DNA of 64,000 nt from Thraustochytrium sp. TN22 (GCA_013306675.1 JABLUY010000015.1:1-64000), one strand, 5' to 3'. Positions 18,696-29,108 are shown, counted from the first letter of the stretch. Notes: a model not told the origin generated them from the letters alone. Numbers and translations are program-made.

Positions 18696-19889
18696 TCACA
18701 TCAGGGCGGCCGGCTGCCCGCTCGGTGTAGCATCTGCCTCGCCTTCCGCTTCGGCTTCTTCTTGCAGCTGACCGTCTTCTTCACGCTTGGTGGCGTTGTC
18801 GCCACCGCCATCGTCGCTACTATTCACGGTGACAGCGGGCCTATCCAGGATCGCGTCCACCTTGACGGTGGCGGCAGCGGCAAAGTCGTCCGCAACGGTC
18901 GCCTCGGCGCCATCCCCGTCAGCGCCCGAGGCTGATGCCGAAAGGCCGCTAGTGAGGTCAACGACAACCACGGACACGTTGTCGCTTCCAAACCTGTGAT
19001 TTACGACCTCGTCGAGGAGAATCTCGCAGAAAATCTCGAGCTCGGTTCTGTCGTCGACCAGGAACTTCGTCACGAATTCAGCCACATCGTCGCAGTCCAT
19101 CGTGTTCCAAACGCCGTCACTGGCGATCACTAGGTACTGATCAGCCTCGGTGCGCGGAAAGATGGTGATCTCAGGCCGCGCCGTGACCGCCTGCAACTCT
19201 GGCGGCAGATCCTCGTTGTCCTTGAAGCGCGTATCCCCGATGGCGCGCGCCACCGCGAGAACGCCGTCCACGCGGTCGTTGGCGACAGAGTGGCCTGATG
19301 CCTCAATGCGCGTCTGCTCCGTGGGTTCGGAGGGCACGTGGTCTAGAGTCTCGAAATACACGTTGTTGTTCCGAACAAGCATCGCGCGCGAGTCGCCCAC
19401 GTTGGCGAATATGAACTGGCGCGGCGTTAAGAACACTACGCTGGCCGTGCTGCCAACGTACTCGATGTCCTTGAGGCGTTCCTCGTCGCCCATGCAGGGG
19501 CACACGCCAGGCACCTTGGCCAGCACGGGCGGCAGGCGCGCGGCACGCGCGTCCAGGTCGATGAATGCCTCCGTGAAGAGGTCCGTCATCTCCTCGTCCG
19601 AGACCGCGTCGATGTCGCTCACGTTAGCGAGGTGCTCCACTACCACATCGAAGAGCTTCTCCGAGCAGAACTCCGCCACGCGGCTGCCGCCGTGCCCGTC
19701 AAAGACCGCAAAGTACGCCAGCTCTGGCCGCTCCGCCGCCAGCTTGGCAAAGGCTGCGCCCACGTAGTCCTCCATGTGCGGCCTGCGCCCCTGCGCCAAG
19801 GCTGACCCGAAGCGGACCTGCGCGACGCCCACCTCGCCGCCGCCGCTCTGGCCGCCCGGGATCTCGTACTTGCCGCAGCACAGCCCCAT
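18696..19889 (-). CDS. PP2C-type Ser/Thr protein phosphatase, probably membrane-lipidated
   Basis: The frame opens earlier by a TTG, but the ATG at 19889 gives MGLCCGKYE, an ideal N-myristoylation site (Gly2) next to two palmitoylatable cysteines (Cys4, Cys5). The 397-residue protein then shows the PP2C motifs in order: RPHMEDY (37-42), FAVFDGHGGSRVAEF (60-74) with metal ligands Asp64 and Gly65, GSTAS, FANVGDSRAML, LAVARAIGD, ASDGVWN and FGSDNVSVVVVDL. It removes phosphate from Ser/Thr with two bound metal ions. About 80 residues after the catalytic domain are Ala/Asp/Glu-rich and disordered. The lipid signals suggest it acts at the plasma or an internal membrane; that is inference from the motif. 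Confidence 0.93.
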   Translation of the reverse strand: MGLCCGKYEIPGGQSGGGEVGVAQVRFGSALAQGRRPHMEDYVGAAFAKLAAERPELAYFAVFDGHGGSRVAEFCSEKLFDVVVEHLANVSDIDAVSDEEMTDLFTEAFIDLDARAARLPPVLAKVPGVCPCMGDEERLKDIEYVGSTASVVFLTPRQFIFANVGDSRAMLVRNNNVYFETLDHVPSEPTEQTRIEASGHSVANDRVDGVLAVARAIGDTRFKDNEDLPPELQAVTARPEITIFPRTEADQYLVIASDGVWNTMDCDDVAEFVTKFLVDDRTELEIFCEILLDEVVNHRFGSDNVSVVVVDLTSGLSASASGADGDGAEATVADDFAAAATVKVDAILDRPAVTVNSSDDGGGDNATKREEDGQLQEEAEAEGEADATPSGQPAALM

Positions 19890-20643
19890 GGCGCGAGCCG
19901 CCGTGTCGTCGCCGCCGTCAACTGCCGCCGCCGTGTAGCCCAGCCCGCCTGCACCCGCCGCCGCGCTCGCCGCGCCGCGGCGCTCTGCCGCGCTTCGCTT
20001 CTCCTCCGACTCGGGCTGGCTGCACAACTCCTGCGCGCCGCGGGTCAGACAAGGCCTTGCGCCGCTTGCGGTGCTTCAGCAAGTCGATCTCGAGCCTGCA
20101 GTGGCGAGGAAAGCCTGTCACTGGCACTAACTTAGGCCTACCATCTTGTCGCTCGCTGGCCAGGTGGCACTGGCAGGCGAGCCGCCGCCGGCCGAGGCCC
20201 GAGGGGGGGAGGGCCGCTCTCAAGGCTCGCCCGCCACGGAGGCGAAGAACTGGCCACCTCGCGCCACCTCACCGTGACGGAGGGGTGGGCGGCCCACCGG
20301 GCGACCAGCGTCACCAGCAAGCACAAGAGCTGGCGGGCGAAGCGTCGAGTGAGCTTGGGTCTGGCAAAGAGCGGCGAGACGAGGGCCGCTGCTGTGCGTT
20401 GGGTGAGTGTGTTGTGCACCGTGGAGTCTCGGACCGCAAGTCGCATTCTTTGCCAATCAGCCAACAAACTTTGAAAGAGAAAGAGAGTGGTCGAGAGAGG
20501 AAGGAACACTTGGTTGTTTGACCACATTTAGACTAACGTTAGCAAGGCCAGGCCGGGCCAGGTCAAGGCCAAGTCAAACAGAGACACACACTCGCTTCAC
20601 ACAAAGACACAAGGGCTCGCAATCAATCGGTGCAGCCTCCTTC
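19890..20643. other. Intergenic between PP2C and the ABCA minisatellite
   Basis: This is the PP2C upstream region, including one TAGGCCTA palindrome at 20133-20140, 244 bp before the PP2C start. Minus-strand frames running into it are continuations of low-complexity sequence. No gene seen. Confidence 0.45.
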
Positions 20644-20771
20644 GAAGCTGGCCTCCTTCGAAGCTGGCCTCGGTCCAAGCTGGCCTCGGTCGAAGCTGGC
20701 CTCGTTCGAAGCTGGCCTCGTTCGAAGCTGGCCTCGGTCGAAGCTGGCCTCGGTCGAAGCTGGCCTCGTCT
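20644..20771. repeat. 16-bp minisatellite abutting the ABCA stop codon
   Basis: About eight tandem units of GAAGCTGGCCTCGGTC, with CCTTC and CGTTC variants at the unit end, lie immediately 3' of the ABCA gene; the last unit ends next to the stop codon at 20772-20774. In the transcript the repeat would form the start of the 3' untranslated region. Confidence 0.95.
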
Positions 20772-23700
20772 TTAAAGTTGCACTGGAGAGGGCTTGTCCT
20801 GGACGGGGTTGAACCTGACGCCACGAGCAACGCCACGCTCCTCCTCCTGCTGAGAGGCAAAGAAGTTGAAGACGGCCTCCAGGGAAACCTGCGAGACAGC
20901 GTACTCTTCGACCTGGAGCGCGTTCTGATTGCGCTCGACAAAGTCAAAGACGTCGGCAATGCGGCTGTCAGGGATGGAGTAGCGATTGTTGAGGTCATGG
21001 CGCTCGATGAGGGAGGCGCCTCCAAACTCTTCGCGAACGGCGCTAAAGAAGCGGGAGTTGGCGTCCTCAATGAGCCACCACTCAACCAGGGCCAACGCGG
21101 CCACGTCGCCGTACTCGTCGAGATGGTGGCAAAGCGCCCAGGCGGAATCGTCGCGGCCGAGAATGAGGTTGACGCGCTCCTCGTTTCCTAGCGAGGCGAG
21201 CAGGCCACCTTCGATCTGCTCGAGGGTAACAGCTTCCGGCAGCTCAAGCTGCGCGAGGAGATCCTCAACTGCTTCGGGCGCCGGCGGGCGCATGGTGACC
21301 TCCAGCAAGAGGCCGCTGCCGAAGCGATTCTTGAGATGCTGCGACGAGCCGAGGCAGCGGAAGCGGCCGCCCACCATGATGCCGATGCGCGTGGACAGCG
21401 CCTCGATCTCCTCCATGGAGTGGCTGGTGAGCACGATGGTCGCCTTATGGCCGAGCAGACCCTCCCGCACATCGTCGAGCACGTCCCAGATGAAGCGCTT
21501 AGATATGGCGTCCACACCCGTCGTAGGCTCGTCAAGAAAGATCACGCGCGGCGCGCCGATCAGCGCGAGCGCCAGGCTGAGCTTGCGCTTGGTGCCGCCC
21601 GAGAGGCCGCCTGCCAACTTCTTCTCGAAGGGCTCCAGCGTCAGCGTGCGGAGTAGGCGCTGAATGCTCGCGTCAAGGCGCTCGCCACGCAGGCCCTTGA
21701 GGCGCCCGAAGAGCTCCAAGTGCTCGCGCACCGTGAGCAAGTCCAGGAGCGCGTCAAATTGCGGGCAGTAGCCCAATAGGGCGCGCGCCTCGCGGACCTG
21801 CGTGGAGATGGAGTAGCCGCCCACCTTGGCGCTGCCCGTGGACGCAGTCAGCTCACCAGTAAGCATCTTGAGCGTCGTGGTCTTGCCCGCGCCGTTCACG
21901 CCGAGCAGGCCAAAGGTCTCCCCTTCCGGAATACCCAGCGAGACACCGCGCACCGCCAGCTTGCCCGACCCGTACACCTTAACCAGGTCGTTGACAACGA
22001 TGGAGTCATTGTCCGCCCTGCCGCTGTGCACGCGCTCTGCCTCCTCCTGTACGTCCTCGTCGAGTGGCTCCGCAACGGTGGCCAGACCCTGGATGCGCCC
22101 TGCGCGCCGTGGCCGGAGACGATCCAGCACCGCGTTCACGCGCGCCGGCGAGGTGGACGGGATCCGAGCGCGCACCGCCGGGTACGCCGACACATACTCA
22201 AAGGCGAGGACCAGGAGCGAGAACCCGACGGCCTGTGCATACAGATAGGCCAGTGAGGCCCCGGCCACATCAATTTCGTAGGGCGACGGCAACACGTAGG
22301 ACGGGCCGACGAAACCGGCGAGCACCTGGATGATGCTGAGCTGAATGAGCGCATCCCCGAGGCAAAATCCGGGGAAAAGTCGGTACAGGCCCTTGAGCTG
22401 CGCGTTCACTTCCTGGACATCGACGTTGTCAAGATTCTCCATGACGAAGGACGCGATCATGAGCACCAGGCCGGTGATGAGGTTGATGAAGAGGGTCATG
22501 ATGAGCGCCGTTGTGTGCGTCTGGAACAGCCTGCTTGTCAGATAGGAGAACGGGATGACCGCGAGCCCGTAGCCGAGGAGGAGCAGCACGACCGCGCCCA
22601 ACACCCCGTGGTCAATGTATGTGCGGATGTCGAAGGCAAAGATGAGCGCGATGGATCCCAGCAGCGGTACGGCGAAGTTGATGAGGTCAAAGGCATACAG
22701 CGAAGCCCAGTACGGGAGCACCTGCGCGCCAGACACGAGCTGCGCCAGCTTGACATTAGCAGCTTCCTCGCGTTCCTGCACCACATATGAGGCGGCCGAC
22801 GCCGGCACGAAGGCAAAGGCGATGAGCGCGAAGATGGCAGCGGTAAATGCAATAAAGCCCGAGATGATTGTCTGCAGGCTTGACGTGATGGGCAGGGGGT
22901 GCGTCCTCGTCCGGATGTAGGCGCCACTGGCGGCCGTGGCGTTCGCGCCTACCTCGGCCACCTTGAGCCGGAGCAGCGCGCTGTGGATCGCGTTTGAGAT
23001 GATGGCCGCGCCGTGGCGCGTCGTGGAGTTGACGAGCGCCGTGTACCCATACCGGAAGGGTTGCGGTGGGCACCACGCCATGGTACCATTCGAGAAGCTC
23101 GCCTCGTCTGTGTCCCAAAGCAGCGGCTCCAGGTCAGCGGCGGCGCAGTTACCACCCTGACGGCAGGCATCGTTGCAGAGCGTGCTGTTGCACTCGAAGA
23201 AGGCCGTATCCTCAAACGTCACCGCGTCGCCCCCCGCGGCGCCGAGAGTCAGCAGGTAGCCGTAGGCGAGCGGGTCAAATTCGGACGTGCAGCCGACGGG
23301 TGCGCACAGCGTTCCGGCGATGAAATCGATCTCGGTGATCAGGCAGGTGTCAAATGGGTCTGCGCACAGGACCACCTCGTTCTCCACTGTATACAGCTCC
23401 AAGAGGGCTGCGGTGACTTGCTCGTTGAGGAGCGTCGTGTTTAACTGATCCAGAGGCAGCTCTGCCAGCGCGGGCGCCAGCGTTAGGACCGCAGCCGTCA
23501 CCTCGGCCGGGTCCGCTGACGCCGGGTCCGCGACGGCGGCGAGCAGTACAGCAACTGCCTCTGGGTTCTCGGCGAGGGTCGTGGCCAGGTCGAGATCTTC
23601 CAGGAAGTCGCCCACCGTTCCGTTGCCGAGCAGCGAGGTATTTAGGGCGGCAGTCAACGTGTCATTGAGCGACGTGATGCCGCTCGCGGACGCGACCTCC

Positions 23701-26700
23701 TCGAGAAGCAGAATGTCGATGACGGCAGCGCACTCCGTGCTGGCCTCGCTGCACGAAACGCGCGTGCCGGCAGCCATCGTCTCGTTGAAGCCAGGCACCA
23801 CCGCGTCGATTGCGGCGACGGAGGCGTCCGGGTCGTCCACGCACGAGTCGATGATGCAAGTGGCGCCCGCAACGCCCGGGGTCGTCGTGTTCAGGACGAC
23901 CAGAGTGCAGACGTCTAGAGGGTCGACGCAGACCGGGTTGGTCAAGTTCGTAAAGTCCACGCTGGTCTCCAACGCAGTGAGGTTGGTCGTGGCAACGAGG
24001 TCAGTGACATTGACACCTGTGGCACTCAAGAGCACCGCGGAGAGCGTCTCTGCGAGAAAAGTCCCGATGCCGGTGGAGTAGCACGTGCCGACGCCCGTGT
24101 AGTTGGTAGGGGCTGCTGTCGGCGCGGACGTTGCGATGTTGGATGGCGCCAGTGTGGACCCGTCGTCCTGGTTACGGGTTGGGTCGCAGTAGACGACCTC
24201 GCTGCCGCTCGCTTCGTACGGCTCGTACGTGTCCGGGTCGACCTTGTAGACGGTGAGGTCATCCGGGAAGCAATAATTCTCCTCGGATTCACGGCACACG
24301 CTCACGTCGAAGGGGCTCGCCGGACCCGCGTTGCACGCGTAACCCTCGCAGGTGATGAGATAGGTCACGTCGAGCAGCGCCAGCTGCTCTTCCTCAGACA
24401 GGCCGGAGCTCAGGCCAAGAGCCGAACCGCTGGTAATGACCGTTTCGATGGAGTCACTGTCGATCAGGTTTGAGTAGCAACCCACCGGGATGCAGGTGCG
24501 CACGCCCTGGTACTCGATCTCGATATAGGCGCAGGGCGAGTTCACCTCAGAGCACACCTCGCTCAAGTAGGTGGTGACCAAGGTCGTGTCCGCTGCCTCG
24601 AAGGACGCGACCAGGCAGCTGTACTCGACAACGGCGCGCTCGGGCTGCAGAATTGCAGCCAGGTACAGCGAGGCACCGCTGCGGTCCGTCGGCTCGTTGA
24701 TCATCGCGTCCGCGAGGTTGAGCACGGCCGTGCCATGCAGCGAGGAAACCGTGTCGCAGTTGTCACCGCAGCCCTCGGACTGACCGTCGACGTAGTTTCG
24801 GCCCAGCACCGTGACGATCTGGTTCTCTGCATACGGCTCCAGGTCGGTGGGTTCGAGTTCAAAGTCTGGGAAGTTGTCTGGGGTCGCCGCGCGCCAGACC
24901 GCCGTGCCGTTCTCGTCAAACTCCATGATAGGCATGGCAAAGGCGGCCTTGCCAGCGGCGTTCTGCAGGTTCGGGTTCCAGTCGGAAGGGGAAAGCAGAT
25001 AACTCGGGTCGTCCTCCCCGATGGGCGCGAACCTGAGGACCGTGAGACCTACGCCGAAGAGAATCACTGGCATGAGCACGGAGCAGCAGAAGGAGCGAAA
25101 GTCGCGGCGCGCATAGCGCGCGCGCTTGACAAAGAGTGCACGGAACTGCGCCGCACCTGAAGGCGTGGGCGCCTGATCGAAGGCCTTGCTCTTGCCGTCG
25201 GCATCGGACCCGGCCTGCTTCACATACGCGGCAGACTCGGACTTGATGACGTCTGCATCGCCGTCGGCCCCCGTGCCGGCGCCGTCCCTGTCGCCATAGT
25301 CTCGGTGCTGGTCGTCAGCGCGCGCCACCTTGAGGAAGACTTCCTCCAGCGTGGTCACGGAGACACCGTACTGATCGATGGCGAGGTCCGAGGCCTTGTC
25401 CATCTCACGGAAGAGGGCCGCGAAGCTGCCCGCGGCCGCGGCGGGCAGCTGAAAGGCCACCTCCGTACCGACGTTGCTCGCGAGCGCGGCGCCGGGGACG
25501 TGCCTGGTGACAAGCCCGCGCAGGCGAGCCACGTTCTCCGCGTCTGCGGACGGACTCTCACTGGTGCGCTTGACGACGGTGAGCATGTACCCGGCTCCGA
25601 AGCGGCGCTTGAGAAAGAGGCTGGAGCCCAGACAGCGCAGCTTGCCTTCCGCCATGATGGCAATGCGATCGCCCAGGAGGTCGGCCTCGTCCATGAAATG
25701 CGTGGTGAGCACGATGACGCGGCCCTCGCGCGCGTTCTGCAGCACCTGCCAGATGGAGCGGCGGGACCACGGGTCGACGCCCGAGGTGGGCTCATCCACG
25801 AACACGACGCGGGAGTTGCCAAGCAAGGCGATGGCCACGGAGAGCTTGCGCTTCATACCACCGGAAAGCGCGCGCGCGTGCACGTTAAGCTTCTCGGTAA
25901 GGCCAACCTCGGCAACGCTCTCCTTGATGGCCTGGGCCAGCGCCCCGCCCGAGAGGCCCTTGATGCGGCCATAGAACCAGAGGTGTTCCTTGACGGTGAG
26001 CGTCGGGTAGAGGACATCGTGCTGCGGGCAAAACCCAAGACTTCGGCGGATGATGGACATGTGAGCGTTGATGGAGGCGCCGTGGATGAAGGCTTCGCCG
26101 CCGCTGCTGGGCATCATACCCGCAAGGATCTGCAGTGTCGTGGTCTTGCCCGCGCCGTTATGGCCAAGGAGTGCCAGGATCTCGCCCTCGTACATGTCCA
26201 TCGAAAGACCGTCCACGGCCGACTTGGGGCCCGAGGGTGTATCAAAGACCTTACGCAAACCGCGGATCTGGATACGCGGCTTGCGCATCTCGTTGGCCGG
26301 GCGAGACTCGACACTGGACGCTAGAGGCTCCTCGAACGAGAGCGGCTCGGCCGCCGCGGCGTCGTCCACCTCGGACGCGCGCTCGCGCCAGACGCGATCG
26401 AACCAGGCCCGCCAGTAGCTCGGCTTGAGGAAGAAAATGACCGAGCGGCGCGAGCCGTACTGCTGCGGGACAACGTTGCTCAGGTAGGCGCCGATCAGGG
26501 TCCAGAGGATGATGTCGCCGAAGAGACGGGACATGCCCTGCGAGACGGCGAAGCCGTTGACCGGCTCGGACATGGTGTTCCGACTCACGCCCACGCTGCT
26601 CGCCTCGAGGCTGGCGATGGTCTGCAGCGTGAGGGAGAAGGAGATCTGCGGGATAGCCAGCGCAATCCCCGGCTTCGGGTCGACCTCCGCGGAGCTGACG

Positions 26701-27968
26701 CCGTAAAAGCCAAAGAAGCCCACAAAGTAGAAGACCACACCCATATAAGAGGCCGTGCGCGCGCGCCAGAAGATCGTGCTGACCGCGTAACAAAAGCTGG
26801 TGATCGCCATGCCGTAGAGCAGAAACAGGAAGAAGAGCACCGCTCCACCCTCGCGCGTGGCTGACGTATTTGGCAGCATGTTGCGGCACATGAGCGAGAT
26901 GATGATGGAGAGCACAGTGAAGATGATGAAGTAGGTCACGTACCACGACGCGATGATCCACACCTCGCTTACGCCCATGATCTTGAGCATCTCGGAGACG
27001 CGGGTCTCGCGCTCGCGCACAAGGCCCTCCAGAATGAGCGCAACGGGGTATAGGTAGACGAGCATGAAGACGAGCGGGAAGACTTCGGCCGTGTAGCTGA
27101 AGAACTCGTCCCACACGAACTCATGGATCGGGAAGGGGATGAATTTGGCCGCATACGGCTGCCAAACGTCGTCGTAGGCCGCCACGTCGCCCACGGTTGA
27201 AATGAGCCACGAGTCGATGAGCCGCTGGAAGCTGACGAAGCCACTCTCGATGTACTCCGGGTTGTAGTTCGAGCTACTCCAAAGAAGATTGCGCTGTGCA
27301 TTGTCCGTGACCGCCTGCGTCGTGCGCGGCACCTCCAAGATCGGGGCACCGTTTGTGCTGTTAAGCCGCAACGTGTAGGCGAAGCGGTGGTTCTCGAAGT
27401 CCATCTCGTCGAAGACAAGGGCCACGGCGCACTCCGGCTTCTCCGCAGTGAACTCCGGCACGCCATACTCTGCGGACTTGATGTAGTTTTCCAGCTCGCG
27501 GACCGTGCCGTTGCCCAGCGTGAAGACCATCTCCGCAAAGTCTGTCTGGACGCCCTCCGCCGTGCCTTCCTCGGCCACCCACGCCACGAAGCGGTCCAGC
27601 GCGTCAATCTCGCGCTGCGCCAGCGTCGAGGTGGCCAAAAAGATCTTGGCCGTCTCGTGGCCAACCCAGCGGCCGCGGAAGTTGTTCGCGAGGAGGTCGA
27701 AGGAGGTCGCGTCTCGCACGAACCGCGTGTATGGGTATGTGCACACAAGCTCGGCGCCTTCTGGCGCCACCGGGTATGGGCACGTGTCCGTGTTCTCGCG
27801 GCTCCACCCATCCGGGACCACCGCCACGTCTGTCAGCGACTTGAGCGAGGAGAAGAGCAGCACGAAGAGGAGCGGCAACGCGAACTCCAGCACCAGACTC
27901 CGCTTCGCCCGCCATTTCAGCTTCCAGTTCTTGCGCAGCAGCGTGCGCAGGGTCCACAGTGGCATCAT
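20772..27968 (-). CDS. ABCA: Full-length ABCA-subfamily ABC transporter
   Basis: The protein is 2,398 residues from the ATG at 27968; the frame opens earlier only by a GTG. Layout: TM1 (about 26-41); a short first ectodomain (about 45-290); a membrane cluster (about 293-560); NBD1 with Walker A GHNGAGKTTT (near 606), signature LSGGMKRKLS and Walker B VVFVDEPTSGVD; a linker; TM7 (near 963); a large Cys- and NxS/T-rich second ectodomain (about 975-1690); a second membrane cluster; and NBD2 with GVNGAGKTTT (near 2026), LSGGTKRKLS and VIFLDEPTTGVD. All motifs for ATP hydrolysis are intact in both halves. The C-terminus has SLEAVFNFFA, resembling the ABCA1 VFVNFA motif. ABCA proteins move lipids or flip phospholipids. 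The single uninterrupted 7.2-kb frame is notable. Confidence 0.95.
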   Translation of the reverse strand: MMPLWTLRTLLRKNWKLKWRAKRSLVLEFALPLLFVLLFSSLKSLTDVAVVPDGWSRENTDTCPYPVAPEGAELVCTYPYTRFVRDATSFDLLANNFRGRWVGHETAKIFLATSTLAQREIDALDRFVAWVAEEGTAEGVQTDFAEMVFTLGNGTVRELENYIKSAEYGVPEFTAEKPECAVALVFDEMDFENHRFAYTLRLNSTNGAPILEVPRTTQAVTDNAQRNLLWSSSNYNPEYIESGFVSFQRLIDSWLISTVGDVAAYDDVWQPYAAKFIPFPIHEFVWDEFFSYTAEVFPLVFMLVYLYPVALILEGLVRERETRVSEMLKIMGVSEVWIIASWYVTYFIIFTVLSIIISLMCRNMLPNTSATREGGAVLFFLFLLYGMAITSFCYAVSTIFWRARTASYMGVVFYFVGFFGFYGVSSAEVDPKPGIALAIPQISFSLTLQTIASLEASSVGVSRNTMSEPVNGFAVSQGMSRLFGDIILWTLIGAYLSNVVPQQYGSRRSVIFFLKPSYWRAWFDRVWRERASEVDDAAAAEPLSFEEPLASSVESRPANEMRKPRIQIRGLRKVFDTPSGPKSAVDGLSMDMYEGEILALLGHNGAGKTTTLQILAGMMPSSGGEAFIHGASINAHMSIIRRSLGFCPQHDVLYPTLTVKEHLWFYGRIKGLSGGALAQAIKESVAEVGLTEKLNVHARALSGGMKRKLSVAIALLGNSRVVFVDEPTSGVDPWSRRSIWQVLQNAREGRVIVLTTHFMDEADLLGDRIAIMAEGKLRCLGSSLFLKRRFGAGYMLTVVKRTSESPSADAENVARLRGLVTRHVPGAALASNVGTEVAFQLPAAAAGSFAALFREMDKASDLAIDQYGVSVTTLEEVFLKVARADDQHRDYGDRDGAGTGADGDADVIKSESAAYVKQAGSDADGKSKAFDQAPTPSGAAQFRALFVKRARYARRDFRSFCCSVLMPVILFGVGLTVLRFAPIGEDDPSYLLSPSDWNPNLQNAAGKAAFAMPIMEFDENGTAVWRAATPDNFPDFELEPTDLEPYAENQIVTVLGRNYVDGQSEGCGDNCDTVSSLHGTAVLNLADAMINEPTDRSGASLYLAAILQPERAVVEYSCLVASFEAADTTLVTTYLSEVCSEVNSPCAYIEIEYQGVRTCIPVGCYSNLIDSDSIETVITSGSALGLSSGLSEEEQLALLDVTYLITCEGYACNAGPASPFDVSVCRESEENYCFPDDLTVYKVDPDTYEPYEASGSEVVYCDPTRNQDDGSTLAPSNIATSAPTAAPTNYTGVGTCYSTGIGTFLAETLSAVLLSATGVNVTDLVATTNLTALETSVDFTNLTNPVCVDPLDVCTLVVLNTTTPGVAGATCIIDSCVDDPDASVAAIDAVVPGFNETMAAGTRVSCSEASTECAAVIDILLLEEVASASGITSLNDTLTAALNTSLLGNGTVGDFLEDLDLATTLAENPEAVAVLLAAVADPASADPAEVTAAVLTLAPALAELPLDQLNTTLLNEQVTAALLELYTVENEVVLCADPFDTCLITEIDFIAGTLCAPVGCTSEFDPLAYGYLLTLGAAGGDAVTFEDTAFFECNSTLCNDACRQGGNCAAADLEPLLWDTDEASFSNGTMAWCPPQPFRYGYTALVNSTTRHGAAIISNAIHSALLRLKVAEVGANATAASGAYIRTRTHPLPITSSLQTIISGFIAFTAAIFALIAFAFVPASAASYVVQEREEAANVKLAQLVSGAQVLPYWASLYAFDLINFAVPLLGSIALIFAFDIRTYIDHGVLGAVVLLLLGYGLAVIPFSYLTSRLFQTHTTALIMTLFINLITGLVLMIASFVMENLDNVDVQEVNAQLKGLYRLFPGFCLGDALIQLSIIQVLAGFVGPSYVLPSPYEIDVAGASLAYLYAQAVGFSLLVLAFEYVSAYPAVRARIPSTSPARVNAVLDRLRPRRAGRIQGLATVAEPLDEDVQEEAERVHSGRADNDSIVVNDLVKVYGSGKLAVRGVSLGIPEGETFGLLGVNGAGKTTTLKMLTGELTASTGSAKVGGYSISTQVREARALLGYCPQFDALLDLLTVREHLELFGRLKGLRGERLDASIQRLLRTLTLEPFEKKLAGGLSGGTKRKLSLALALIGAPRVIFLDEPTTGVDAISKRFIWDVLDDVREGLLGHKATIVLTSHSMEEIEALSTRIGIMVGGRFRCLGSSQHLKNRFGSGLLLEVTMRPPAPEAVEDLLAQLELPEAVTLEQIEGGLLASLGNEERVNLILGRDDSAWALCHHLDEYGDVAALALVEWWLIEDANSRFFSAVREEFGGASLIERHDLNNRYSIPDSRIADVFDFVERNQNALQVEEYAVSQVSLEAVFNFFASQQEEERGVARGVRFNPVQDKPSPVQL

Positions 27969-29108
27969 GCCGGCCTCCCGCGCGGCGCTCTGCACGTGGG
28001 CGTGAGCACCGCCTGCCCCGCGCGCGCACGAGCGTGCTGCTTGAAGCGCGCGCGCGCGCGAGCGAGTGAACGAGCGAGACCTGGCCACGCGCACGTCAAT
28101 TTACTCGACCCCTCGACGCGCCACTGGGCACGACACACAACGCCGCTGCCCTCGGCGCCCACGCACGCACGCGCGCGCCGCCGCCGTCGCGCCGCGGCCC
28201 GCCGCGCCGCGCCGCGCCGCGCAGTTCCCCCTACCGAACGACGGTAGGTGGCCCAAGCCACTGCAAAGCGATTTTGAATTTGACTGCTGCTGCCTGCCTG
28301 CCTGCCTGCCTGCCTGCGTGCCGCGTGCGGCCGGGCCTAACTAGGCCTAGTGACTTCAACTTGCCAAGTGCAGCCGGGCCCCGCCGGGGCGCGCCGGGGC
28401 GCGGAGCGCCGCGGTCACGGAGCTACCGTCACGAAGAAGGGTTCCGCACACCTCGCGCGCCCTCGCGCCGCCCGGCCATCACCACTGCAGGGCCGCGAGG
28501 CGAGGCGAACAAAGATGCGAGGCGCCCCGAGGCTGACAAAGTGAGGGTCGGCCGGCGCCGTCCAGAGCGCAAGCTGGCTGGTCGCTCCGACGCAGGCGGC
28601 GCTGGGCGCCCCCCTGGCAGGCCGCCCCGCCCCCCTGAGTCGGAGTCGGCCACGGCTGGCTGGAGTAGTGCCTGGGACCGCGCGCGCGCTCGTACCATCC
28701 TGAGACTTTCGCATCGTGCGCCAGAGCGCGTGGCGAGCCATGGCTATGATGCACGACAGTTCTCGTTTGTGTCTCACAGTCTTGTCGGGTGTCTCATTCT
28801 AAAAAAAATTCGCCACCGTGCAGAGTGCCTGCCTGTGCCACCGGGCCGTGGCGGCCGCCAGCCAGGCAGCTAGCTGGCCGGGCATTGTTGCACCGACGCT
28901 GGCGGTCCTGTCCTGACTTGGGGAAACAAGCGGCAGCTTGCTGAGCTTGGAGCTTCGCCGCTTGAGCTCTAACTGAGAGCTAGCTAGCGGGAGTCACATA
29001 GCTTGCTCTCTCGCAGGGAAAAGTTAGCTAGGCCCAATGTAAGTTCCTCTCGCTTTCGCCATGTAAGGTAGCAAGTGGCCTTCGCCCTAGCTCCAGCTAG
29101 TTCCTAGG
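27969..29108. other. Intergenic: ABCA upstream region and GT31-like gene 3' end
   Basis: Very GC-rich near the ABCA start (GCGCGCGC near 28048-28060 and CGCCGCGC repeats near 28190-28222), then TGCC repeats at 28291-28316, and a TAGGCCTA palindrome at 28342-28349. From 28960 to 29105 the sequence is rich in AGCTAG tetramers and AT-richer, as expected of a 3' flank. No gene seen. Confidence 0.45.

Noticed and set aside
25305-26324. 339-codon plus-strand frame inside ABCA
   Set aside because: Antisense shadow of NBD1; no independent motif.
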